Shown: positions 8,106-15,163 of the stretch, piece after piece
Numbering within the stretch: position 1 is the first letter of the stretch
How the letters are laid out: the number at the start of each line of letters is the position of its first letter
The notes under the pieces: model-generated
Databases searched by the model: none
Told to the model about the DNA's origin: nothing
The model's input: only the letters and a program-made list of their open reading frames with translations
Made by a program: the position numbers and the translations under genes
DNA from: Roseibacillus sp.
GTDB taxonomy: Bacteria; Verrucomicrobiota; Verrucomicrobiia; Verrucomicrobiales; Akkermansiaceae
Reading direction: 5' to 3'
NCBI GenBank assembly: GCA_002686085.1
Contig: NZAC01000014.1
Span: 109,071 to 154,306 of the forward strand
DNA: 45,236 bases

Positions 8106-8825
8106 CTATCGACCTCTCCTAGAAGATTGCTGTGGACCGAGTGGTCCCTCTTGCGGGCGTCGTGGTCCCTGTTGAGCGCGCTGCATCTCCTCCAGTCGCT
8201 CCAGTCGTCGCTCGATATGAGCAATGCGCTCCCCAAGTTGTCTCAGGAAGTGGTGTAGTTTCGCCTCCTCATGGTGGCGCTCGTGGTCTCCCTCATGGTG
8301 ATGCTCGTGGTCTCGCTCATGGTGACGCTCGTGGTCTCCCTCATGGTGGCGCTCGTGGTCTCCCTCATGGTGGTGCTCGTGGTCTCGCTCATGGTGGTGC
8401 TCGTGGTCTCGCTCATGGTGGCGCTCGCGGTGTCCCTCATGGTGATGCTCGCGGTCTTGCTCATGGTGGCGCTCGCGGTCTCGCTCATGGTGATGCTCGT
8501 GGTCTCGCTCATGGTGACGCTCGCGGTCTTGCTCATGGTGGCGCTCGCGGTCTTGCTCATGGTGGCGCTCGCGGTCTCCCTCATGGTGACGCTCGCGGTC
8601 TCCCTCATGGTGACGCTCGCGGTCTCCCTCATGGTGCTCGGGGCGACGACGCTCCTGACGTGGAGGCCTTGCAGCATTTTTGCCAGCTCTCCTGCCAGCG
8701 TTTTCACCGGCCCGGGATGGAGGGTCAGCGTCGCGGCCGCGTTTCTTGCCTCCGTCGCGCTCCTCTGACAGGGCAGGAAGAATGAGCAGGCTGCTCAGGG
8801 TAAGGATCAGCAGTTTGGTATTCAT
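8106..8825 (-). CDS. Exported His-rich octapeptide-repeat protein
   Basis: A 239-residue protein I cannot place in a named family. The ATG at 8825 gives a clean signal peptide (MNTKLLILTLSSLLILPALS); a longer reading frame back to 8879 would bury it. A basic linker (about 22-62) leads into 15 tandem octapeptides plus a partial one, consensus (R/H)E(R/H)HHE(G/Q/R)D. That block has 45 His among 126 residues, with alternating Arg and Glu. The C-terminal part (ERIAHIERRLERLEEMQ) looks like a short coiled coil, followed by a Gln/Pro/Arg-rich tail. Such His density suggests binding of Zn, Ni, Cu or Co in the periplasm, but no specific ligand geometry can be claimed. The gene has its own terminator and is divergent from the sulfatase. 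The opposite strand is also open across the repeat, but I take that as a by-product of the 24-base period. Confidence 0.75.
   Translation of the reverse strand: MNTKLLILTLSSLLILPALSEERDGGKKRGRDADPPSRAGENAGRRAGKNAARPPRQERRRPEHHEGDRERHHEGDRERHHEGDRERHHEQDRERHHEQDRERHHERDHEHHHERDRERHHEQDREHHHEGHRERHHERDHEHHHERDHEHHHEGDHERHHEGDHERHHERDHEHHHEGDHERHHEEAKLHHFLRQLGERIAHIERRLERLEEMQRAQQGPRRPQEGPLGPQQSSRRGR
8262..8639 (-). repeat. 24-bp tandem repeat encoding His-rich octapeptides
   Basis: About 15.75 copies of a 24-base unit, each encoding one octapeptide. Third positions and a few second positions vary between units (GGT/GGC, CGT/CGC, GAC/GAT), so copies are not identical. N-terminal units are of the RERHHEGD type and C-terminal units of the HEHHHEGD/HERHHEGD type, which suggests expansion of at least two subtypes by unequal exchange or slippage. 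Confidence 0.9.
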
Positions 8826-9087
8826 GGATCTGTAGTGGTTGTGGATGAATGGAACCAGCAGGGGCTGCTTCCGTTGCATACCGAAGCGGGCGGAGGTTGA
8901 GAGTTTTCTCTGGCCGGGTCCAGAATTGATCCTGAGCCACTACCCAAATTATGGGTAACACCCCTGAAAACCAGTAGGGCGGGACGGGTCAGTCCCTGTG
9001 AGCGGCATCCCCGACGATTTCGCTTCCGACCCCCACGGGGATGGCAAATACTGCGTCAAACGAACTATGATACGTCCGATTCAGTCC

Positions 9088-10509
9088 ATGAAAGTCCTCG
9101 CCCCCTTCCTCTCTATCTGTGTTCTTTTCAGCCTGTCCTTCGCAAGGGGGGAGAAGCCCAACATCCTCTTTATTTTCGCGGATGACATGACATACGATGC
9201 GATTGCAGCTCTGGGTAATGAGGAGATTGAGACTCCCCATCTAGACCAGTTGGTGAAGAGAGGGACAACGTTTACTCACGCGTATAATTCGGGATCCTGG
9301 AGTGGGGCAGTTTGTGTTGCGAGTCGTCATATGCTGATGACGGGACGCCAGCTTTGGAACGCCCAGAAAGTTGCCAATCGGAAAGGAATGAGTGCATTTC
9401 AAGAGCAGGGAAAGTGCTGGCCCCAGTTGCTCGAGCGCGCTGGGTATCGAACATACATGTCGGGTAAGTGGCATGTCCAGGTTGATGCGGGTAAGCTCTT
9501 CAACGTGGCAAAGCATGTCAGGCCGGGGATGCCGCGGTCGGTGAAAAAGGCATACAATCGCCCACTTGAAGGAAAGCCGGATCCGTGGGACCCCGCCGAC
9601 AAGTCAATCGGGGGATTCTGGGAAGGTGGTAAGCACTGGAGCGAGGTCCAGGCAGATGATGCGGTGGGCTTTCTTCAGGATGCGGACAAGTCAGAGCAGC
9701 CGTTCTTTATATATTTGGCTTTCAATGCCCCTCATGACCCACGTCAGGCTCCGCAGGAGTATCTCGATAAGTATCCGGCCAGTGAGATTATGGTGCCCCG
9801 GAACTTCCTGCCCCGGTATCCCTATTGTGATGAAATTGCAAATCCTCATCGGCTCCGGGATGAGAACCTTGCCCCCATGCCGAGGACCCGGCATGCCGTC
9901 CAGGTTCATCGGCGAGAGTATTATGCCATTATCACACACATGGATACGCAAATTGGACGTGTTCTCGATCAGTTAAAAAGCAGCGGGAAGGAGAAGGAGA
10001 CCTATGTGGTCTTTACCGCTGACCACGGCTTGGCGGTGGGGCAGCACGGTCTCTTCGGCAAGCAGAACATGTATGACCACAGTGTCCGGGTTCCGTTCAT
10101 GGTGACAGGGCCCGGGGTAGCGGCCGGTGCGACCAATGACGCTCCAATCTATCTGCAGGATATTATTCCAACTTCTCTGGATTGGGCGGGTGCGGATACC
10201 CCGGACCATGTCCAGTTTAAGAGTATTCAGCCTCATTTAGAGGGGAACGGCAAAAAGCGGGAATATGTATATGGCGCATATCTGGGAGTGCAGAGGTCGA
10301 TCACTGCTGATGGATACAAGCTGATGTATTATCCCAAGGCCAACAACATGCTGCGTCTCTATAAGGTTTCAGAAGACCCTCATGAAACCAACGATCTAAT
10401 GAAAAGCGACGACCCAGCGCTGAAGGACGTAGTGGCTAGACTGTGGAATCGTCTTATCGCGGTTCAGGGAGAATTTGGAGATACCCTGAAGCTGCAGAAG
10501 CCTGAGTAA
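9088..10509 (+). CDS. Secreted Cys-type sulfatase
   Basis: A 473-residue sulfatase (alkaline phosphatase superfamily). The ATG at 9088 starts a signal peptide (MKVLAPFLSICVLFSLSFA); an in-frame upstream ATG at 8998 would add 30 residues without export character. The metal-binding pair sits in NILFIFADDMTYD (D32, D33). The sulfatase signature is CVASR, with C76 to be converted to formylglycine and R80; Ala replaces the usual Pro, an accepted variant. SGKWH (about 126-129) and the C-terminal VVFTADHGLAVGQHG with the metal-binding DH are present. The overall pattern resembles choline-sulfatase/iduronate-2-sulfatase-like enzymes, but the substrate cannot be assigned. Activation requires the formylglycine-generating enzyme at 57-1025. 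The gene is convergent with the barrel gene at 10634. Confidence 0.92.
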   Translation: MKVLAPFLSICVLFSLSFARGEKPNILFIFADDMTYDAIAALGNEEIETPHLDQLVKRGTTFTHAYNSGSWSGAVCVASRHMLMTGRQLWNAQKVANRKGMSAFQEQGKCWPQLLERAGYRTYMSGKWHVQVDAGKLFNVAKHVRPGMPRSVKKAYNRPLEGKPDPWDPADKSIGGFWEGGKHWSEVQADDAVGFLQDADKSEQPFFIYLAFNAPHDPRQAPQEYLDKYPASEIMVPRNFLPRYPYCDEIANPHRLRDENLAPMPRTRHAVQVHRREYYAIITHMDTQIGRVLDQLKSSGKEKETYVVFTADHGLAVGQHGLFGKQNMYDHSVRVPFMVTGPGVAAGATNDAPIYLQDIIPTSLDWAGADTPDHVQFKSIQPHLEGNGKKREYVYGAYLGVQRSITADGYKLMYYPKANNMLRLYKVSEDPHETNDLMKSDDPALKDVVARLWNRLIAVQGEFGDTLKLQKPE

Positions 10510-10579
10510 GGCCTTGCGGATTTGAGAAGATAACGCTCTTCCGCGTGGCTATGACGGGAGATTATATCTGGATACAGAT

Positions 10580-10607
10580 GGGGCCGCGGGATTACACCCA
10601 CGGCCCC
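10580..10607. terminator. Hairpin between convergent genes, possible bidirectional terminator
   Basis: GGGGCCG (10580-10586) pairs with CGGCCCC (10601-10607), and an inner GGG/CCC pair extends the stem after one mismatch. It lies between the stop codons of the sulfatase (10509) and the barrel gene (10634). Neither side has a good T-run. Confidence 0.5.
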
Positions 10608-10633
10608 GTGTAGATGACTTGAATCCAGTTTGC

Positions 10634-11653
10634 CTAGAAAGCGAATTGAGCGCCAAGGACGGTCCACCATTCGGTTCCCAGTTGAGGGCCTTCGAGGTCC
10701 TGCCAGAGGGGCGTTCCTACCTCAAGCGCGATACGTGCTCCGGTTCCAGGAATCTTCATATTCACTCCCAGAGAACCATCGAGACGGGATCCACTGCGTC
10801 GTTTCGGATCAACAGTTGGAACCGGGAGAGGTATGAGGCTCGCATCGCGGCCCCTGATGTTTCCCCATGTAGAGCCATTCAACCGGGCTGAGACACTGAT
10901 CCCTTCCGTAATCTGGCGACTTGCCCACGCGGTAGCTTGCCAGTTGTTTCCGAGCCGATAATCTTCTCCGTTATCTCCAAGGTAGATCTTGGAGCTGACT
11001 TGCCCGCCCCAGGACCAATCGGGCTCCTGTGCCCAGTAGGTCAGGGAGGGGGAGATTCCCCAACTACCCGCGCCCAGTTGCATAGGATAGGGAAGCCGGG
11101 TAACTCCCGGTCCGGGGATAAAATCCCGTTTATCTACTTCAGCGGTGGGCAGAAGAATACCGAGGCCGAGGTGGGCTCTCTGGTTCCGATACTGTCCCTC
11201 TCCACCCCAGAAGTGGTAGAGGGCCGATAGAGAGGAGTCCCCAAGGCCTGATGATTCAGTTCGAAACTGCATCCCGTTGGCTAGATTGCTGTGATTCATG
11301 GAGAGGTCCACAAGGTTGAGCATGCCCATCAGGGTCAGGCGATCTGTAGGGGCATACATCGCACCTACCATGTGCATCTCCATGTCCATGTCGATGGGAG
11401 CGACACGGAATGGAGCGGGTGGAGGTCCCGCGAAACTCGTGTTCGCGATGGAGTCGCTACCATCGTAGTTATCCTCCATGCGCATGAACATATAGCGATA
11501 GGAGAGCATGAACTCACCGGCTTTGTGGGTATGGTCACCCATGACTCCAATCGGGGCATGGCTATCTGGACGGTCCGAGGACCAGGAGCCGCCTTCTGTG
11601 TGAGCGAAGGCGACGGGAATGAAGAGAAAAGAAATAAGATGAGAAATTTTCAT
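10634..11653 (-). CDS. Outer-membrane beta-barrel protein, possibly metal-related
   Basis: A 339-residue predicted outer-membrane protein. The ATG at 11653 gives a signal peptide (MKISHLISFLFIPVAFA), and the protein ends with Phe (GAQFAF), a usual barrel terminus. In between are many alternating aromatic strands such as GWGISPSLTYWAQ-type and ALYHFWGG segments, as in the Phenol_MetA_deg/transporter-like barrels. The N-terminal part is rich in His and Met: HTEGGSW, DRPDSHAPIGVMGDHTHKAG, and DMDMEMHMVGAMYAP. Such Met/His clusters are typical of copper or silver handling proteins, but I have no direct proof of metal transport. It follows the small CxxC membrane protein (11792-12178) on the same strand, after a leader with two hairpins, and could be co-transcribed with it. 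Confidence 0.8.
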   Translation of the reverse strand: MKISHLISFLFIPVAFAHTEGGSWSSDRPDSHAPIGVMGDHTHKAGEFMLSYRYMFMRMEDNYDGSDSIANTSFAGPPPAPFRVAPIDMDMEMHMVGAMYAPTDRLTLMGMLNLVDLSMNHSNLANGMQFRTESSGLGDSSLSALYHFWGGEGQYRNQRAHLGLGILLPTAEVDKRDFIPGPGVTRLPYPMQLGAGSWGISPSLTYWAQEPDWSWGGQVSSKIYLGDNGEDYRLGNNWQATAWASRQITEGISVSARLNGSTWGNIRGRDASLIPLPVPTVDPKRRSGSRLDGSLGVNMKIPGTGARIALEVGTPLWQDLEGPQLGTEWWTVLGAQFAF

Positions 11654-11679
11654 TGGGTAGTGTGTTAAATTAAATTTTT

Positions 11680-11729
11680 GGGAAGGAATAACTGCATCCT
11701 TCCCCGCGTCCCGGGAAACACCCGGGCGC
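11680..11729 (-). promoter_or_regulatory. Two adjacent hairpins upstream of the barrel gene
   Basis: GGGAAGGA (11680-11687) pairs perfectly with TCCTTCCC (11697-11704). Immediately next to it, GCG-T-CCCGGG (11706-11715) pairs with CCCGGG-CGC (11721-11729) around AAACA. On the minus strand they lie between the CxxC gene and the barrel start, and the second is followed by an A/T-rich leader rather than a T-run. They may attenuate or protect the barrel mRNA. Confidence 0.5.
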
Positions 11730-11791
11730 AATTTTAAGAGCGCGCGGGCCTGAGCGTTACGCAGAGGCCTTACGGAAAGTGAAGTGAGGTC

Positions 11792-12178
11792 TCACACTAC
11801 CCATGGAGGAGGGTGTGGAATATCACCCTGCCATTGGGATTTAACGGAAGTGGAAAGGGGAAGAGTATGTGGAAAGCGTGCCGGAGGAAAGAGGAGGCTT
11901 GCCGCGGATACCCTGAGCGGAATCATTTTGGCAATGGTAGTAGCCTCGGGGATGGAGGTGTGTTCCCTGTGCCTGCTACGCTCGATTTGGAGAAGGTAAC
12001 AAATCTCACAGGGATTTTTTCCGGAGAATGTAGTCTCGATAGATTCTTGGAGACCATGAGAGGGTGCCCGGTCCATGATCATTGTCAGCCATGCCACGGA
12101 TTGCCCAATCATAAGGTGCCCCTCAACTACAACTACAGCAGCGAGTAGCAGGAGCAGACGAGCAAGTAACTGCAACAC
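11792..12178 (-). CDS. Small membrane protein with a CxxC motif
   Basis: A 128-residue protein starting at GTG 12178. It has one hydrophobic helix near the N-terminus (LLARLLLLLAAVVVV), then QSVAWLTMIMDRAP and the segment ETTFSGKNPCEICYLLQ, where C57 and C60 form a CxxC motif suited to metal or disulfide chemistry. Residues after about 90 are low-complexity and Pro-rich. I recall similar short proteins with a TFSG..PC..C segment in Verrucomicrobia and Gammaproteobacteria but cannot give a named family with certainty. It precedes the Met/His-rich outer-membrane barrel on the same strand (138 bases apart), which suggests a shared role in metal handling. A plus-strand frame (11813-12148) overlaps it; I prefer the minus strand because of the helix, the CxxC and the shared direction with the barrel gene. 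Confidence 0.6.
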   Translation of the reverse strand: MLQLLARLLLLLAAVVVVEGHLMIGQSVAWLTMIMDRAPSHGLQESIETTFSGKNPCEICYLLQIERSRHREHTSIPEATTIAKMIPLRVSAASLLFPPARFPHTLPLSTSVKSQWQGDIPHPPPWVV

Positions 12179-12235
12179 GCAAGGATAGCGCCTGATGGGG
12201 GTGGACTTGTCAAGAACGAGACATAGAGTCCTCTC

Positions 12236-13294
12236 ATGCCTATCGATGTAGAGTTACTGTCACGTATCTGTAAGGAGCCGGGAGCTCCCGGTTTTGAGAC
12301 GCGGATTCGCAATGTAGTGCTGGAAGAACTGGATGGTCTAGCAGATGACGTAAGAGTCGATGCGATAGGCAACGTAATAGCTCTTAAACGCGGAAAGTCC
12401 TCGGAGATGAAGTCCATGGCAGCAGCCCACATGGACGAAATCGGCTTTATTGTCACTCACATCGATAATGATGGGTTTTTACGCTTCAACCCTCTGGGAG
12501 GTTTTGATCCCAAAACCCTGACGTCACAACGTGTCCTTGTGCATGGTCGTGAGGACCTCATTGGCGTGATGGGGTCGAAGCCCATTCATATCATGAGTCC
12601 CGAGGAGCGAAACAAGCCTCCGAAGCTTGAGGACTACTTTATTGACCTCGGACTGGAGCGAAGTGAAGTGGAGAAGCTTGTAGCGGTTGGTGATTCAATC
12701 ACGAGGGAGCGTGAACTGGTTGAGATGGGAGATTGCGTTAACGTCAAGTCTCTGGATAACCGGGCTTCGGTCTTTCTCCTGATTGAGACATTACGAGCGC
12801 TCAAGAAGAGCCGGCGGAAACCAGCCTACGATTTTTATGGGGTGTTTACGGTGCAGGAAGAGGTTGGACTGCGCGGAGCCCAAGCTTCAACTTTGGAGAT
12901 TCAGCCTGATTTCAGTTTTGGGTTGGATACGACGATAGCCTTTGACACTCCGGGGGCGAAACCTCAGGAGCAATGCACCAGGCTCGGAGAGGGAGTGGCC
13001 ATCAAGATTATGGACTCATCGGTTATCTGTGACCAACGGATGGTGGAGTTCATGAAAACCGTCGCTGATGAAAAGAAAATCGAATGGCAACCTGAGATTC
13101 TCAGAGCCGGGGGAACGGATACCGCCTCCTTGCAAAGAATGACCCCGGGCGGGTCAATCGCCGGGGCAGTTTCGTTACCTACTCGTCACATCCACCAAGT
13201 CATTGAGATGTGCAACAAGCACGACGTTGCGGAAGCAATCAAACTCCTGGCGGCGTGCCTTTGTGGCCTAGACAAGTATGACTGGGAGTTTTGA
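12236..13294 (+). CDS. M42 family metallo-aminopeptidase
   Basis: A 352-residue cytoplasmic peptidase of the M42 family (FrvX/glutamyl-aminopeptidase/TET-type), which forms large hollow dodecamers and trims peptides. The di-metal site is complete: H65 and D67 in AAHMDEIGF, D174 in KSLDNRAS, the catalytic/ligand pair E208-E209 in FTVQEEVGLRGA, D231 in FGLDTTIA, and H320 in SLPTRHIHQ. The inserted PDZ-like domain typical of the family lies between H67 and D174 (LGGFDPKTLTSQRVLVHG onward). The length matches the family. The start ATG at 12236 agrees with the expected N-terminus. It is divergent from the CxxC gene with 57 bases between them. No link to the neighbouring nrd genes is apparent. Confidence 0.93.
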   Translation: MPIDVELLSRICKEPGAPGFETRIRNVVLEELDGLADDVRVDAIGNVIALKRGKSSEMKSMAAAHMDEIGFIVTHIDNDGFLRFNPLGGFDPKTLTSQRVLVHGREDLIGVMGSKPIHIMSPEERNKPPKLEDYFIDLGLERSEVEKLVAVGDSITRERELVEMGDCVNVKSLDNRASVFLLIETLRALKKSRRKPAYDFYGVFTVQEEVGLRGAQASTLEIQPDFSFGLDTTIAFDTPGAKPQEQCTRLGEGVAIKIMDSSVICDQRMVEFMKTVADEKKIEWQPEILRAGGTDTASLQRMTPGGSIAGAVSLPTRHIHQVIEMCNKHDVAEAIKLLAACLCGLDKYDWEF

Positions 13295-13724
13295 TCTCTC
13301 CGTAGCCCAAGTTGAGGGCTCCTTGTGCTCTTCTCGTTGATCCTAGCCTAGTTTGCTTGGGCCTGATGAAGCAGGGCTCCGATAGATCTGGGCGCATTGG
13401 GGTGGCAGCACGGGCACTAGAAAGCGATTACCTCAATTGCGTTAAAATTCGCCAGATATGTCGGTTTTGTTAGAAATTTAAATTTTTTAATAAACGAAAT
13501 ACCGTATTTCAAGGCTTGGAAATGCGAAGATCCCGAAATTGGGGTGCGGTAATAGGCGTCTTTTTGTAAAATGTGAGTGACCGTGTCTACCTTTGGACTT
13601 CTTTCATTTTTTTGCACCGGATTGCCTGCACCAGTGACTTGTTAGAAAGTGATCTTTGAGGCCTGATTTGCTCGGGTGAGAGAACTCGCAAGCAAAATCT
13701 CGAACTGCTGCAGAATTCGCCAAG
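13295..13724. other. AT-rich intergenic region before the nrd genes
   Basis: This stretch is more AT-rich than its surroundings, with T- and A-runs near 13475-13500 and 13605-13613. A minus-strand frame of 66 codons (13417-13617) has no domain or signal features and I do not call it. A weak hairpin (TTTGCT with AGCAAA plus an inner GTGAG/CTCGC stem around 13668-13697) lies upstream of the NrdR-like boxes. I see no riboswitch of a class I can recognise; in particular no cobalamin-riboswitch core. Confidence 0.5.
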
Positions 13725-13772
13725 ACACAACATGTGGTATTGTGAATAATTTGATCATACAATATGGACAAG
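13725..13772 (+). promoter_or_regulatory. Candidate NrdR box pair and -10 element of nrdB
   Basis: ACACAACATGTGGTAT at 13725-13740 matches 12 of 16 positions of the NrdR palindrome acaCwAtATaTwGtgt. A second site, ATACAATATGGACAAG at 13757-13772, matches 9 of 16, nearly all in its left half. The two begin 32 bases apart, about three helical turns, the spacing usual for NrdR box pairs. TACAAT at 13758-13763 could serve as the -10 hexamer, so NrdR bound here would overlap the promoter. The consensus is from published regulon work; the match counts are mine. Confidence 0.5.
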
Positions 13773-13889
13773 ATTCCGTTGACGGAATTGATGAAAGGGC
13801 CTTACTCTCCCCACCGCTGCATCAAGCAGCAAATTTACTACGGAATCTTTAACTACCTGCAGAAAATTCGGGAAAACCGCCTCATTTAA
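13764..13889 (+). CDS. Possible 41-residue leader peptide before nrdB
   Basis: An ATG-to-TAA frame of 41 codons (begins MDKIPLTELMKG, ends LQKIRENRLI) ends one base before the nrdB ATG, an arrangement that would allow translational coupling. Against it, there is no Shine-Dalgarno site, and if TACAAT at 13758-13763 is the -10 element the transcript would begin inside the frame. I recognise no family. Treat as a candidate only. Confidence 0.22.
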   Translation: MDKIPLTELMKGPYSPHRCIKQQIYYGIFNYLQKIRENRLI

Positions 13890-13890
13890 G

Positions 13891-14988
13891 ATGTCAGAAA
13901 CCACCACAGTCCAGATCGGAGATCGATCCTTTGTTTTAGACCAAGAAAAAGCGCAGGAAGCGTTTGCTGCCAAAAGCGTGATCAATGGTAAGGACACCAT
14001 GTTTTTCAACATTCTTCCGCTGAAATATCAGTGGGCGTATGAGCTCTACAAGACCATGAAAAACAATCATTGGGAGCCCGAAGACATCCCAATGCAGAGA
14101 GACGTAGAGCAGTGGCGAGGGACCGACGAGATCTCCGATGTCGAGCGCTGGATCATCAAGATGGGGATCGGCTACTTTTCGGCGGCAGAGGGGATCGTTG
14201 GGGACAATATCATGCACGTGATTCGTGAGCTGGTGACTGCTCCCGAACTCAAAATGGTCCTTGGTCGTCATGCCCATGAAGAAAACATCCATGCGGATTC
14301 TCTCGTCTACATGATTTCTTCCCTGGGCCTCAATCCGCATGAGTGCGAGGCGATGTTCGAAGACATCCCTACGATTACGGCCAAAAACAATTTCCTGGTG
14401 ACCAATAGCCGAAGCATGCGTCGGGACGTCGATCTGACTACGACCGAAAATAAGCAGGCCCTTGCAAAGAACATGTTCATGTTCGGTCAAGTCATGGAAG
14501 GAACTCAATTTTATGGGCTCTTCGGGATGATCTTGAGTCTTTACAGGCAGAACAAGTTTCCCGGCATTGGACAAATGTTCCGCTACACCCTTCGGGACGA
14601 GTCCAATCATATCGAGCTTCTGCGGCAGCTTCTCAATGAGCTGGTCGTAGAAAATCCTGATATCTGGACCGAAGAATTCCGAAACGACCTCCGCGAAACG
14701 ATGCGGAAGGGTGTCGCTCTGGAAAAGCAGTTTATCCGGGATTGTCTGCCAGTGGATGCAGTAGGACTCAACGCGTCCGACTTTGAGCAGTATATCGATT
14801 ACATAGGTGACCGTCGTCTTGTGAACTGCCGCCTTGATCCTCTCCACGAGAATGCTTCCAACCCTTTCCCTTGGCTTGCTGAGATGATGGATATCAAGAA
14901 GGAGCAGAACTTCTTTGAAGGTCGTGTGACGGAGTACCAGAAGTCTTCAGCTCTGGAGCATGCAGGGTATAGTGACGACGACCTCTAG
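13891..14988 (+). CDS. nrdB: Ribonucleotide reductase R2 subunit, tyrosine-less (class Ic-like)
   Basis: A 365-residue radical-generating subunit of class I ribonucleotide reductase. The six metal ligands are all present with family spacing: E100 (SAAEGIV), E131 and H134 (EENIH), E203 (VMEGTQF), E237 and H240 (RDESNH). The residue four after H134, where E. coli R2 has the radical Tyr122, is L138. Chlamydia trachomatis R2 has Phe there and uses an Mn/Fe cofactor instead of a tyrosyl radical; published alignments of that subclass include Phe, Leu and Val. The distances E100-E131 (31), E131-E203 (72) and E203-E237 (34) fit the Chlamydia protein closely. The acidic C-terminal tail (EHAGYSDDDL) keeps a Tyr for radical transfer and R1 docking. 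It precedes nrdA by 175 bases, the reverse of the common order. Confidence 0.96.
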   Translation: MSETTTVQIGDRSFVLDQEKAQEAFAAKSVINGKDTMFFNILPLKYQWAYELYKTMKNNHWEPEDIPMQRDVEQWRGTDEISDVERWIIKMGIGYFSAAEGIVGDNIMHVIRELVTAPELKMVLGRHAHEENIHADSLVYMISSLGLNPHECEAMFEDIPTITAKNNFLVTNSRSMRRDVDLTTTENKQALAKNMFMFGQVMEGTQFYGLFGMILSLYRQNKFPGIGQMFRYTLRDESNHIELLRQLLNELVVENPDIWTEEFRNDLRETMRKGVALEKQFIRDCLPVDAVGLNASDFEQYIDYIGDRRLVNCRLDPLHENASNPFPWLAEMMDIKKEQNFFEGRVTEYQKSSALEHAGYSDDDL

Positions 14989-15163
14989 GACAATTTGAAA
15001 GCGGGTAGCCGGGAATTCCGGAGATGAGAAAGTCAGACGACCTCTTTCGTCACAAAGCTACCTATGCTGCCACATCTAAATTTCTCTAATTACCACGCTT
15101 CCTCAAGCAGACGAGCTAACCATCCCAACCCTTCCGTGAGCCTTCACACTCCAAAGACCTTTT

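Noticed and set aside
8262-8639. Regularly spaced repeats that might be taken for a CRISPR array
   Set aside because: The repeat units are directly adjacent with no unique spacers, and they code for octapeptides in frame.
8132-8785. Plus-strand frames of 217 and 165 codons, and a second minus-strand frame of 154 codons, across the His-rich repeat
   Set aside because: They are by-products of the 24-base period. They lack signal peptides or starts with sense, and the minus-strand frame at 8106-8825 has a signal peptide, coiled coil and its own terminator.
11813-12148. A plus-strand frame of 111 codons opposite the CxxC gene
   Set aside because: It has no signal, helix or domain, whereas the minus-strand frame has a membrane helix, a CxxC motif and follows the direction of the barrel gene.
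13417-13617. A minus-strand frame of 66 codons in the AT-rich region before nrdB
   Set aside because: The composition follows the AT-rich DNA, no start context or domain is seen, and it is isolated.
3343-13693. The 12-mer GAACTCGCAAGC occurring at 3343 and 13682
   Set aside because: In 45 kb many 12-mers are expected to recur by chance, and the flanks do not match beyond a few bases.
13295-13890. Cobalamin or other riboswitch before the ribonucleotide reductase genes
   Set aside because: Some class I enzymes are controlled in this way, but the conserved B12-box and core segments were not found here.
13936-14847. A 303-codon frame antisense to nrdB
   Set aside because: It lies wholly opposite a clear nrdB gene, has no domain features and reflects codon bias of the sense strand.
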